A DNA stretch of 64,000 nt, taken from contig NZ_CP116615.1 in NCBI RefSeq assembly GCF_024832785.1, forward strand, positions 2,294,001-2,358,000. The letters are read 5' to 3'. Position numbers and translations under genes: made by a program. A model generated the notes under the pieces. It saw nothing but the letters and a program-made list of their open reading frames with translations. It made no database searches and was not told the origin of the DNA. The DNA is from Fontisphaera persica (GTDB taxonomy: Bacteria > Verrucomicrobiota > Verrucomicrobiia > Limisphaerales > Fontisphaeraceae). This document shows, one piece after another, positions 1-8,431 of the stretch; position 1 is the stretch's first letter, and every line of letters begins with the position of its first letter.

Positions 1-33
1 GCGGAGCGCAAGTGCTACTTGAAACCGGGTTAA
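1..33 (+). CDS. C-terminal tail of an upstream gene (partial)
   Basis: The first 11 codons of the window are open in frame 1 and end in a TAA at 31-33, six bases before the next gene. The ten residues visible (ending in YLKPG) are too few to identify a family. The tight spacing to the glycosyltransferase suggests it is the end of a co-transcribed gene, but an accidental open stretch of this length cannot be excluded. Confidence 0.35.
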   Translation, partial: AERKCYLKPG

Positions 34-39
34 TTGGAC

Positions 40-1374
40 ATGAACGAGCAAGGATCACCAGACAAAGTGGCAGTGGATGAATCTCCGCAAGCATTGTTGT
101 CGCGTTGGGCGGCGGGGCGAGTGGTGGTGGAGGTGATGTCGGACCCGCGGCGTTTTTGGATATTTTTTTTGGTGGGCTTTTTGAGCTTGGTGGTGGTGGC
201 GGAGTTGTTTCGCGGATTACGGCATAATCCGCATGCGGACGTTCAATTATACCAAAAGGTGGCACTGAATACCTTGGACGGGCGATTGCCTTACCGCGAT
301 TATGTGCTGGAGTACCCGCCTTATGCCGTGCCGTTTTTTCTGGTGACGGCGTTGCGGTCCAGCGAGCGCGGTCATTTGGCCGCGTTCTCAGCGCAAATGC
401 TGTTGGTGGACTGGCTGGTGAAGGGGCTGCTGCTATGGATGGTGTTCCGCTGGTGGCGGGAGCAGGGGGCCGCCGCGCCGCCGGACGAAGGGCCAGCGGC
501 GGCCGTGTATGCGCCGCCGGCGCGGATGTTTCTGCCGCTGGTGGTCTTTTGCCTGTGCACGGCGCCGAATCACTATTTTTATTTGCAACGGTATGACCTG
601 ATCCCGGCGGCGTTATGTTTGGGGGTGTTGCTGGCGTGGTGGCGGCAGCGGCATGGGCTGGCGGGCGTGTTGTTGATGGTGGCTATCGGCGCAAAGCTGT
701 ATCCGGTGGTGTGGGTGCCGCCGTTGCTGGTATTGGCGTGGCGGACCGGGCGGCTCAGGCCGTTTGTCCTTGGCCTGGCGGCCGGCGCGGCACCGCTGGT
801 GCTCATGGGGCTGGTGGCGCCGTGGTGGCGGTTTTTGGATTTTCATGCCGAACGCGGCCTGCAAGTGGAGAGTTTGTTTGCGTCGGTTATTTGGCTGGGG
901 AAGCATCTGGGATTATGGGCTGCGGAATATAAATGGATCAAGTCATGGTTGGAGGTGAAGGGGCCGATGGCCGAGCGGTTGTTCCCGCTGGCATGGGCGG
1001 TGTTTGTGCTGGCGACGGTGGCGGGAGTGGCGGCAGCCTGCTGGCGTCTGTATCGGGCCAAAGAAGGATTGAGCCTGCCGGAGCTGGCGCGAGTGCTGCT
1101 ACTGCCCCTGCTGGCATTTGTGGCCTTCAACATCATCCTAAGCCCGCAGTACATGATTTGGCTGTCGGTGGTGGTGGCGGTGGCGGCTCTGGGGCAGTGG
1201 ACGCGGCCGCTGTTGTGGATTACGGTGGCGGCGTTCATCACGCCCATCATTTTTCCGGGTTACCATTACAGCACGGGCGAGTCGCTGGTGGAGGCGTTGG
1301 TGCTGGTGATACGCAACGGACTGCTGGTACTCGCCGCAGTGAAACTTTTCCGGCAAATGCGTTCCACGCCATGA
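40..1374 (+). CDS. GT87-type (DUF2029) polytopic membrane glycosyltransferase
   Basis: A 444-residue integral membrane protein that probably transfers sugar from a polyprenyl-phosphate donor on the outer face of the inner membrane. A short basic/acidic N-terminus is followed by about ten hydrophobic segments, the first near residues 40-60. The first periplasmic loop carries HADV and a GRLPYRDYVLEYPP-type stretch, the region that in GT-C/DUF2029 proteins holds the acidic active-site residue and the conserved Tyr-Pro pair. The ATG at 40 is preferred over an in-frame TTG at 34. Its stop overlaps the ATG of the next gene by four bases, so it is translationally coupled to the prepilin-like protein. 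Acceptor and product are unknown; the assignment is by topology and loop motif only. Confidence 0.75.
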   Translation: MNEQGSPDKVAVDESPQALLSRWAAGRVVVEVMSDPRRFWIFFLVGFLSLVVVAELFRGLRHNPHADVQLYQKVALNTLDGRLPYRDYVLEYPPYAVPFFLVTALRSSERGHLAAFSAQMLLVDWLVKGLLLWMVFRWWREQGAAAPPDEGPAAAVYAPPARMFLPLVVFCLCTAPNHYFYLQRYDLIPAALCLGVLLAWWRQRHGLAGVLLMVAIGAKLYPVVWVPPLLVLAWRTGRLRPFVLGLAAGAAPLVLMGLVAPWWRFLDFHAERGLQVESLFASVIWLGKHLGLWAAEYKWIKSWLEVKGPMAERLFPLAWAVFVLATVAGVAAACWRLYRAKEGLSLPELARVLLLPLLAFVAFNIILSPQYMIWLSVVVAVAALGQWTRPLLWITVAAFITPIIFPGYHYSTGESLVEALVLVIRNGLLVLAAVKLFRQMRSTP

Positions 1375-2210
1375 AACTGAGACATCCCATGGCGCTGCGG
1401 CAGGGCTTCACGCTGGTGGAACTGCTGGTGGTGGTGGGCATCATTGCGGTGCTGGCGGCGTTGCTCATGCCGGCCCTGGGCGCCGCCAAGCGGCGGGCGG
1501 TGACGGTGCGATGTTTGAACAACCTCCGCCAGTTGCAGGCGGCCTGGCAAATGTATGAGGTCGACCACCACGAGCTGCCGCCGAATAATGATCAGCCAGG
1601 CGCGGGGCAAAGCGCGGAGCAGCCCAGTTGGGTGGCGGGGTGGCTGCGGCTGGACAGCGAGCGGGGAGACAAAAGGGAATCGGTGGATACGGAGCTGCTT
1701 GTGGGCGCAAAGTACCGCGCTTTTGGGTCGCTGGGGCCGTACACGCGGAATCCGCAGCTCTACAAATGCGCGCACGACCGCAGCACGGTGCGAATTGACG
1801 GGGTGGATTTGCCGCGCACGCGCACCGTGGCCATGAACGCCTACATGAACGGCACGGGTGTATGGCAGGACACCAACTACGTGACATTCCGAAGGTCAGC
1901 GCAAATCCCCCATCCCGCCGGCATGTGGGTGTTCATTGAAGAGCGGGAGGACTCGATCAATGACGGTTATTTCGCCGTGGCCATGGCGGCGCGGTACGCA
2001 ATCATTGACACGCCGGCCAATTACCACGACGGCGCGGCGGTACTGTCCTTTGCCGATGGGCATGTGGATACAAAGAAATGGCGGGAGCCGACGACACAGC
2101 CCCCGTTGCGACCGGGGATGCACTTGAGCGGGGTGCCGTTTTACACGCCACCAACAGACCGGGACATGCGCTGGCTGGTGGAACATACCAGTGTGCCGGC
2201 GCGGCCTTAG
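1371..2210 (+). CDS. Prepilin-like protein with canonical GFTLVE signal and H-x-DG C-terminus
   Basis: A 279-residue type IV pilin-like/pseudopilin protein. The N-terminus MKLRHPMALRQG-FTLVELL is a textbook type III signal: cleavage after Gly12, Phe at +1, Glu at +5, then a hydrophobic helix of about 20 residues. The C-terminal part contains YHDGAAVLSFADGHV, the His/FADGHV signature of the large pseudopilin family expanded in Verrucomicrobia and Planctomycetes. The frame stays open upstream to 933, but the signal sequence and the 4-base ATGA overlap with the preceding stop fix the start at 1371. These proteins are thought to assemble on or pass through a type II secretion/type IV pilus-like machine; which one is not visible here. 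Confidence 0.88.
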   Translation: MKLRHPMALRQGFTLVELLVVVGIIAVLAALLMPALGAAKRRAVTVRCLNNLRQLQAAWQMYEVDHHELPPNNDQPGAGQSAEQPSWVAGWLRLDSERGDKRESVDTELLVGAKYRAFGSLGPYTRNPQLYKCAHDRSTVRIDGVDLPRTRTVAMNAYMNGTGVWQDTNYVTFRRSAQIPHPAGMWVFIEEREDSINDGYFAVAMAARYAIIDTPANYHDGAAVLSFADGHVDTKKWREPTTQPPLRPGMHLSGVPFYTPPTDRDMRWLVEHTSVPARP

Positions 2211-2216
2211 GGAAAG

Positions 2217-2816
2217 ATGCGACCCCACCACGACCACACCGTAAAGCGTTGGGTGGTGGGCGCCAGCCGCGCCGAGGTGGCGCTGGTGTTGCTGGTATTG
2301 GGCATTTTGGGGATGGTGATACTGGCCTTCGTTTCACTGAATCGCGAGCGCCCCAAGGAGGCGGCCTGCTCCATGAATGTGAAGCGGCTGACGCTGGCGT
2401 TTCAGAATTACACCGCCCAGCAGGCGGCTTATCCTGCCTGTGGCAGGCTGGGGGAGGAACTGCCGCAAGACTGGCTGCACTGGCAGCCGGGCCGCCGCAT
2501 TGAGCAGAGCGCCCTGGCGCCGTGGCTGGGGGAGATTTCCTCGCGCACGATGGCCTGCCCGCGTGATTTGGACACGCGGCATCGCCAGTTTCAATTCAGC
2601 TACACGATGAATATGCACCTGCACCTGGCCGCCGTGGCCGGAAGGCAACCCGCCGCCACGGTGGTGGTGTTTGAGGAAGAGCATCCCAATGACGGCGCCT
2701 GCCTGCCGGGGCATCCCAGTGACCGCCTGACGGCACGGCACACGCATGGGCGGTCGCATGCGGGCTTTGCCGACGGCAGCGTGCGGCTGGTGCGGGAAGA
2801 CGAAGTGGTGAAGTGA
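2217..2816 (+). CDS. Divergent prepilin-like protein with H-x-DG C-terminus
   Basis: A 199-residue companion of the preceding pseudopilin, starting 7 bases after its stop. The N-terminus lacks GFTLVE but keeps the geometry: ...VVG-ASRAEVALVLLVLGIL, with Gly at -1 and Glu at +5 relative to a possible prepilin-peptidase site, followed by a hydrophobic helix. The C-terminus has RHTHGRSHAGFADGSV, the same His/FADG signature as its neighbour. Two cysteines (AACSMN and MACPRD regions) could form a disulfide in the exported domain. It is probably a second subunit of the same fibre or secretion complex. Cleavage at the non-standard site is an inference. Confidence 0.75.
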   Translation: MRPHHDHTVKRWVVGASRAEVALVLLVLGILGMVILAFVSLNRERPKEAACSMNVKRLTLAFQNYTAQQAAYPACGRLGEELPQDWLHWQPGRRIEQSALAPWLGEISSRTMACPRDLDTRHRQFQFSYTMNMHLHLAAVAGRQPAATVVVFEEEHPNDGACLPGHPSDRLTARHTHGRSHAGFADGSVRLVREDEVVK

Positions 2817-3020
2817 CACGCTGGCGGGGCGGCAACACCACCAGGACGCCCCGACAAGGGGGTTGGCTCCTGGTCATGTTCCTTGCGGCAGGAATGGAGC
2901 CCGCCTCAACATCAGGGTTAACCCACCGTGATGAGCGGCGAATCATCTGAGCAAGTGTTTTGAATTTTCCCGCAAACAAAAAGCTTTTCCCGCAAGTACC
3001 GGCAGGCCAGACTTTTGGGC

Positions 3021-5009
3021 ATGGCATCGCGTTGGCAAGTGGTCATCGGGTTGGGTTTGGCATGGTTCGGAGTGCTGGAAGCGGCGGCGGCCGCTCCGGC
3101 AAACTGGACGGTTTCCTCCCCCAACGAAAAAATCAAGGTAGTCATCCGCCTGGCCGATTTGGGCAAACAACGGGATTATCCCTCCGGCCGCCGTCTCTAT
3201 TACCGCGTGGAATTGAACGGGCAAACTGTGGTGGATGATTCCCCACTTGGCCTGACCCTCACCGATGTGGATTTAAGCCGCAACCTGGCCGTGGTCACGG
3301 CCCTGCCGCCCAAGTCCATTGAGGAGCGCTACGCTGCCTTGCACGGCAAACGCCGTGAGCGTCTGCATCAGGCCCGGCAATTAACGCTGGTTTTGCGCGG
3401 AGAAAAAGGACGTGCCTTGGAGGTGGATTTTCGGGCAAGCAATGACGGGGTGGCCTTTCGCTATCGGCTGCCCGAGCGCATGCCCCTGGCCACCGCGATG
3501 GTAGCCGCTGAAGCCACCGGGTTTGCCCTGCCCTTGGATGGCCGGATGTGGGCGCACCCCGCCGATCACGTCACCGTCTATGCGCCCGCCTACGAAACTT
3601 ACTACGAGAATGAAATCCCCATTGGCACGCCATCACCCATCACCAACGGCTGGTCCTACCCCGTGCTCTTTCGCACCGCCAATGCGCGCGCCTGGGGATT
3701 AATCACCGAGGCTGCCCTGGGCACCAATTACTGCGGCACACGCCTGCAAAGCCAGGCGCCCCAAGGCGTTTATCGGCTGCGCTGGCCAGCCCCCGATGAA
3801 GGCCATAATACGGGCAGCCCATTCCCGGTTTCGACGCTTCCCTGGGAAATGCCGTGGCGCGTTATTATTTTGGGAGACTCGCTGGCCAACATCGTGGAGT
3901 CCACCCTGGTGGAGGACCTTTGCCCGCCAAGCGCGCTTAAAAACACGGATTGGGTCAAGCCGGGCCGGGTGGCCTGGAGCTGGTGGTCGGACCCGCCCAG
4001 TCCACAAGATGCCGCCAAACAGAAACAGTTTGTGGACTTCGCCGCAGAAATGGGTTGGGAATACGTGCTGGTGGACGCCAACTGGACGCTCATGGACAAT
4101 GGCAGTTTGGGCGACGTCCTGCGCCACGCCAAAAGCAAAGAGGTGGGCATCCTGCTCTGGTACAACTCGGGGGGACCGCACAACATCGTCACCGAGAAAC
4201 CGCGTGATGGCTTCACCTATCGCGAAGTCCGCCGCTTCGAGCTGGAGTGGCTTAAGAAATCGGGGGTCAAGGGCATCAAGGTGGACTTCTTCCAAAGTGA
4301 CAAACAAAACGTCATTCAACTCTATCACCAGATTTTGCAGGACGCCGCCGATTATCAAATCCTGGTCAACTTCCACGGCTGCACCCTGCCCCGCGGGTGG
4401 TCACGCACCTATCCCCACCTGCTCTCCATGGAGGCGGTGCGAGGTGCGGAAAACTACATTTTCACCGGCGATTTTCCGCAGCGCGCTCCCGTGCAAAACA
4501 CCATCACTCCGTTCACGCGGAATGTGGTGGGACCGATGGACTATACCCCGGTGGCACTCACGGAGCACAATCATAAACACTTGACCACTTACGCCCACGA
4601 GCTGGCACTCGCCGCGTTGTTTGAATCGGCGTGGGTGCACTTTGCCGACAAACCGGAGGCCTATCGCGCCCTGCCCGCCGAACCCAAACAATGGCTGAAA
4701 GACCTCCCCGTGGCGTGGGATGACACACGTTTGGTGGCGGGTTATCCCGGCCAGTTTATCGTGCTGGCCCGGCGCAAAGGGTCAGTATGGCACCTGGCGG
4801 GCGTGAATGGACAAAACCAGCCTCGCGAAGTGCGTCTAGAATTCGGCTCCTGGCTGAATCTGGCGCAGGCCGAATTGCTGGTCATGAGCGACGGCGCCGA
4901 CGCGCGCACCTTTAACGTGCAGCGCTTGAACTGGCAACGCGGCCAGACGCCCGTCGTTAAGATGCTGCCCTATGGCGGCCTGGTGGGGACGTTGCAGCAA
5001 AAGCCATGA
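3021..5009 (+). CDS. Glycoside hydrolase family 97 (alpha-glucosidase/alpha-galactosidase type)
   Basis: A 662-residue secreted glycosidase. An N-terminal signal peptide ends near AAAAAPA. It is followed by the GH97 beta-supersandwich (NEKIKVVIRL, DFRASNDGVAFRYRLPE), a TIM barrel (WSWWSDPPSPQD, ILLWYNSGG, GVKGIKVDFFQSD, MEAVRGAE, NVVGPMDYTP) and a C-terminal beta-sandwich. GH97 contains inverting members that use a Glu base and retaining members that use an Asp nucleophile at the end of strand 4. Here Asp422 in KVDFF fits the retaining, alpha-galactosidase-like branch, with Glu471 or Glu478 as acid/base candidates. The start at the ATG (3021) is chosen over an in-frame TTG at 3015. Its stop overlaps the next glycosidase by four bases, so both are probably made together for extracellular polysaccharide breakdown. 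Confidence 0.9.
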   Translation: MASRWQVVIGLGLAWFGVLEAAAAAPANWTVSSPNEKIKVVIRLADLGKQRDYPSGRRLYYRVELNGQTVVDDSPLGLTLTDVDLSRNLAVVTALPPKSIEERYAALHGKRRERLHQARQLTLVLRGEKGRALEVDFRASNDGVAFRYRLPERMPLATAMVAAEATGFALPLDGRMWAHPADHVTVYAPAYETYYENEIPIGTPSPITNGWSYPVLFRTANARAWGLITEAALGTNYCGTRLQSQAPQGVYRLRWPAPDEGHNTGSPFPVSTLPWEMPWRVIILGDSLANIVESTLVEDLCPPSALKNTDWVKPGRVAWSWWSDPPSPQDAAKQKQFVDFAAEMGWEYVLVDANWTLMDNGSLGDVLRHAKSKEVGILLWYNSGGPHNIVTEKPRDGFTYREVRRFELEWLKKSGVKGIKVDFFQSDKQNVIQLYHQILQDAADYQILVNFHGCTLPRGWSRTYPHLLSMEAVRGAENYIFTGDFPQRAPVQNTITPFTRNVVGPMDYTPVALTEHNHKHLTTYAHELALAALFESAWVHFADKPEAYRALPAEPKQWLKDLPVAWDDTRLVAGYPGQFIVLARRKGSVWHLAGVNGQNQPREVRLEFGSWLNLAQAELLVMSDGADARTFNVQRLNWQRGQTPVVKMLPYGGLVGTLQQKP

Positions 5010-7756
5010 TGCCGAGGACGGCCATGCTTTTCGCCGCGGCCTTGTGGCTCCATGCGGGCGCAGGCGCCGCCGAAAAGGTCATGGTGGAATGGACCTTCGC
5101 GCAGCCCGGCCAATTCCAAGGCTGGCAGGCCAATGGCCACATCCAGGGCGCGCAAGTGGCCCAGGGGGTCCTCTCCGGGCGGGCCGTGGGTAACGACCCA
5201 ATTCTCGAATACCAGCCTTCCCTCAACCTTGTTGCCTCCCCCTGGCAGGTGATTGAAATCCGCCTGTCGGCCAACCGAGATGGCATGTGCCAGGTTTTTT
5301 GGAGCAATACTCGTGAGGGGCGTTATGGGGGATTTTCCGGCGCTAAAACCACGGATTTTTATGTGGTGGGCGATGGCGCCATGCGCACCTACCGCCTGCT
5401 ACCCTTCTGGCACCGGGAGGGCAAAATCGTCCGCCTGCGCTTGGACCTGGCCGACGGCATGGAGTTTGCCTTGGACCACGTGCGCGTGGTGGAATTGGAC
5501 ATGCCCCCCGTGGCGGACACGCCTCATTTCCAATTTGACCAAGGTTTGGCCGGCTGGCAGGCGTGGGGCCTCGGCCGTTTATGGCTCACCAATCAAACCC
5601 TCGCCTGGCAAAGCGCGACCCACGGCGATTTTCTTTGGGCGCCACCTGTGCCATGGGACGCCTCCAAGATGAATTATGTTGTGCTGCAAATGGCGGCCGC
5701 CGCCGGCCGCGAAGGCCGCATTTACTTTGCCACGGACCGCCAAAGCGGGCTGCATTCCCTCGCCTTTCCCATCATCAGCGATGGGCAGATGCGGTATTAC
5801 AACGTGGACATGCTGGCCGCTCCGGCGTGGCAGGGACGCATCCTCGCGCTAGGAGTAGCCCCCACGGATGCCATTCAAAGTCCGGCCTTTATTCGTGCCG
5901 TCACGGGCAGCGACACCCCCTTGGGCCCGCCACAACTCAAAACAGTCCTGTTCGCGCTGGACACTGCCACTCCGCGAAGCGGCAAACCTGCGACGTTAAA
6001 AGCGATTGTGCATAACCAAGGCGGGTCCATCGCCAGCAACCTCCAAGCTCACCTCAACCTTCCGCGCAATCTGCGTCTGCTGCGGCCACTTGTCCCCCTG
6101 CCCGCCACCCTGGCCGTGGATGAGGAGGCCCAGGCAAGCTGGCAAATTCAAGCGGACGCCCCCGGACTTTACGAAGCCGCCCTCCAAGTGACCGCCCCTC
6201 AGGCGGAGCCAAGCACCGCCAGCGCCAGAATTATTGTGCCCTCCACGCCTCCCCCTCGGCGTCCGGCTGCGTATGTGCCTCCGCCTCAACCTGTGCGCGG
6301 CCCCTGGGATGTAGGGGTCTATTATTTTCCGGGCTGGCGCACTGCCAGCCAGTGGCACCCCGTGCAACGTTTCCCGGAACGGCAGCCTTTGCTTGGATGG
6401 TATCAGGAGGGCCTGCCGGAGATCGCCGATTGGCACATCAAATGGGCGGTGGAGCATGGCATTACCTTTTTTGCGTATGACTGGTACTGGGTGAAGGGCA
6501 GCCGCCAGCTCGAGCACGCCCTGCATGACGGCTATTTCAAGGCCCGCTACCGGCAACTGCTCAAGTTCTGCCTGCTGTGGGCCAATCACAATCCGCCCCA
6601 AACCCATTCGCTGGAAGATTCCCTTGAGGTCACTCGTTACTGGATTAGCCATTATTTTCAACGTCCAGAATATTACCGCCTCGATGGCAAGCCGGTGGTC
6701 ATCATCTTCAGTCCGCATAATTTCCGCAGTGACCTGGGCGTCGAAGGCACCCGCCGCGCCTTTGCCGCCATGCGCGAGGAATGCCGGCGCGCCGGGCTGC
6801 CGGGGTTGTTTCTGGTCGCCTGTGTCAGCGGCCCTCAAGAAGCGGCGGAAGAGGGGTATGACGCCGTCACCTGCTATAACTGGGCAGCGCTGGGTCTGCG
6901 GGGGGAGGAAAAACGCGGGCCGTTTTCCACTTTGATTGAAGGCTACCATCGGCAATGGGAAGCCCTCATTACCCAGGGCCGCCTGCCGCTTATGCTGCCC
7001 TTGAGCGGAGGCTGGGACAGCCGGCCGTGGCACGGGGAAACCGCCATGGTCCGCTTCGGACGCACCCCCGAGCTTTTCAAGCAACATTTGCGTCAGGCCC
7101 GAGCCTGGCTGGAACGGCCAGAAGCACGCCCGCGGCTGTTGCCCGCTATTTTGATTGAAGCCTGGAATGAGTGGGGCGAAGGCTCGTATATCGAGCCGCA
7201 TCAGGAGCACGGGTTTGCCTACCTGGATGCCATTCGTGAAGCCTTCACCTCCGCGCCCGCCCCACACCAGGACCTGGCCCCGGTGGACGTGGGACTTGGC
7301 CCCTACGATGTGCCGCCGGAACCACCAGGCCGCACGGCGTGGACTTTTGCGCAAGACGCGGAGGGGTGGGACAACACCATGAACTGCGACGCCGTCAAGG
7401 TGGAGGACGGGGTATTGCGCACGTTAACCGCCGGCCAGGACCCGGCGCTCTTTGGTCCGCCGATGCAGGCCTCCGCTTCCCACTGGACCAAAGTATCGTT
7501 GCGCCTGCGGTTGACCCCCACCGCAGGGCCTCCTTTTCGCGACCACGCCCAGCTTTTCTGGCGCACCAAACGCTGGGCAGAAAGTGAAGCCAGCAGTTTG
7601 CGCTTTCCCGTGGAGGTGGACGGGCAATGGCACGACTACGAGTTGCGGGTGTCGGAAAACCTCCGCTGGCGCGGCATCATCACACGCCTGCGGCTGGACC
7701 CCGCCAACCGGGCCGGCGTGCGGGTGGAATTGGAGGAAATCAGGCTGGCGAATTAG
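5006..7756 (+). CDS. GH99/WbsX-like glycosidase with three related beta-sandwich modules
   Basis: A 916-residue secreted protein. Signal peptide at residues 1-22; two N-terminal beta-sandwich modules (about 27-165 and 175-305); an Ala/Pro-rich CARDB-like linker domain (about 315-420); a GH99-like catalytic barrel (about 430-755) starting VGVYYFPGW and ending EAWNEWGEGSYIEP; and a third beta-sandwich (about 780-916). In GH99 endo-mannosidases the two catalytic glutamates lie in a NEWxEG motif; Glu722 and Glu725 here keep that spacing. The terminal module repeats landmarks of the first (EWTFAQ/AWTFAQ, QVFW/QLFW). It overlaps the GH97 gene by four bases and ends four bases inside the convergent methyltransferase gene. 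The substrate is unknown; an alpha-mannoside or related glycan is a guess from the family. Confidence 0.82.
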   Translation: MMPRTAMLFAAALWLHAGAGAAEKVMVEWTFAQPGQFQGWQANGHIQGAQVAQGVLSGRAVGNDPILEYQPSLNLVASPWQVIEIRLSANRDGMCQVFWSNTREGRYGGFSGAKTTDFYVVGDGAMRTYRLLPFWHREGKIVRLRLDLADGMEFALDHVRVVELDMPPVADTPHFQFDQGLAGWQAWGLGRLWLTNQTLAWQSATHGDFLWAPPVPWDASKMNYVVLQMAAAAGREGRIYFATDRQSGLHSLAFPIISDGQMRYYNVDMLAAPAWQGRILALGVAPTDAIQSPAFIRAVTGSDTPLGPPQLKTVLFALDTATPRSGKPATLKAIVHNQGGSIASNLQAHLNLPRNLRLLRPLVPLPATLAVDEEAQASWQIQADAPGLYEAALQVTAPQAEPSTASARIIVPSTPPPRRPAAYVPPPQPVRGPWDVGVYYFPGWRTASQWHPVQRFPERQPLLGWYQEGLPEIADWHIKWAVEHGITFFAYDWYWVKGSRQLEHALHDGYFKARYRQLLKFCLLWANHNPPQTHSLEDSLEVTRYWISHYFQRPEYYRLDGKPVVIIFSPHNFRSDLGVEGTRRAFAAMREECRRAGLPGLFLVACVSGPQEAAEEGYDAVTCYNWAALGLRGEEKRGPFSTLIEGYHRQWEALITQGRLPLMLPLSGGWDSRPWHGETAMVRFGRTPELFKQHLRQARAWLERPEARPRLLPAILIEAWNEWGEGSYIEPHQEHGFAYLDAIREAFTSAPAPHQDLAPVDVGLGPYDVPPEPPGRTAWTFAQDAEGWDNTMNCDAVKVEDGVLRTLTAGQDPALFGPPMQASASHWTKVSLRLRLTPTAGPPFRDHAQLFWRTKRWAESEASSLRFPVEVDGQWHDYELRVSENLRWRGIITRLRLDPANRAGVRVELEEIRLAN

Positions 7757-8412
7757 CGCTCAGGCTTGCGCAACATCACCAGTCGAAACCAGCCGCGTCC
7801 CACGGCCGGCTCTTCGTGCACCTTGACCAGTCGGGTGGCGGCAACAATCGGAGCCAGCTCGCGGTTGGCCTCGCTGGAAAACAAGCCCAGGATGGGATTG
7901 GTCAGTTGCAAAAAATGCCGCACCCAACCCTTGGGTGGAAGAAACTTGTCCATGAGGGAAATGCGGCCGCCCGGTTTAAGCACGCGCTCCGCCTCGCGCA
8001 AACAACGAATCGGGTCTGGCACCACTGCCACGACCAGATGCAAAACCACGGCATCGAAGCTGGCATCCGCAAACTCCAAGTCTTGGATATTCATGACTCG
8101 CGCATCCACGGGCAAACCCAACTTTTCGGCTCTGGCTTGCAGACGTTTGAGCATGGCAGGGGTTAAATCCACCGCCGTGACCCGCACGCCCGCCGGAATG
8201 AAGGGCAAATCCAGGCCCGTTCCCGCCCCGGCAATCAGCAGGCGCTCTCCTGGCTGGAGAGCCAGCAATTCAAAAGCCCGATGCCGCGCCCGATTGAAAA
8301 CCGTGACCAATGAGTCATACGTGGGCGCCCAAAAGGTGTAACGGCACCGGTTCCACCAGAGCGTGTTCAGAGGATGTCTCGGAGCGTCAGGGAGTGATAC
8401 CTTGGATTCCAT
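7753..8412 (-). CDS. Class I SAM-dependent methyltransferase (UbiE/phospholipid-methyltransferase-like)
   Basis: A 219-residue soluble methyltransferase. Motif I is LLIAGAGTGLDL (glycines 62, 64, 66), followed by an acidic strand end at VTAVDLT (Asp82), the DARVMNIQDLEF region, a motif IV-like DAVVLHLVVAVV and LKPGGRISLMDKFLP as post-motif. The N-terminal helix with WNRCRYTFWAPTYDSLV resembles quinone or phosphatidylethanolamine methyltransferases. The C-terminus has an uncharged helix with NPILGLF that could sit at a membrane. It converges tail-to-tail with the GH99-like gene (4-base overlap). The acceptor cannot be named from sequence. Confidence 0.82.
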   Translation of the reverse strand: MESKVSLPDAPRHPLNTLWWNRCRYTFWAPTYDSLVTVFNRARHRAFELLALQPGERLLIAGAGTGLDLPFIPAGVRVTAVDLTPAMLKRLQARAEKLGLPVDARVMNIQDLEFADASFDAVVLHLVVAVVPDPIRCLREAERVLKPGGRISLMDKFLPPKGWVRHFLQLTNPILGLFSSEANRELAPIVAATRLVKVHEEPAVGRGWFRLVMLRKPER

Positions 8413-8431
8413 AAGTTCTTATGTTCGCATG

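Noticed and set aside
933-1370. In-frame N-terminal extension of the first prepilin-like gene
   Set aside because: It overlaps the glycosyltransferase in another frame and would bury the prepilin signal, which must be near the N-terminus.
5996-7354. Long minus-strand open frame (452 codons) opposite the GH99-like gene
   Set aside because: The protein shows no family motif and is rich in Pro/Arg/Gln as expected for the complement of GC-rich coding DNA; the plus strand has clear catalytic motifs.
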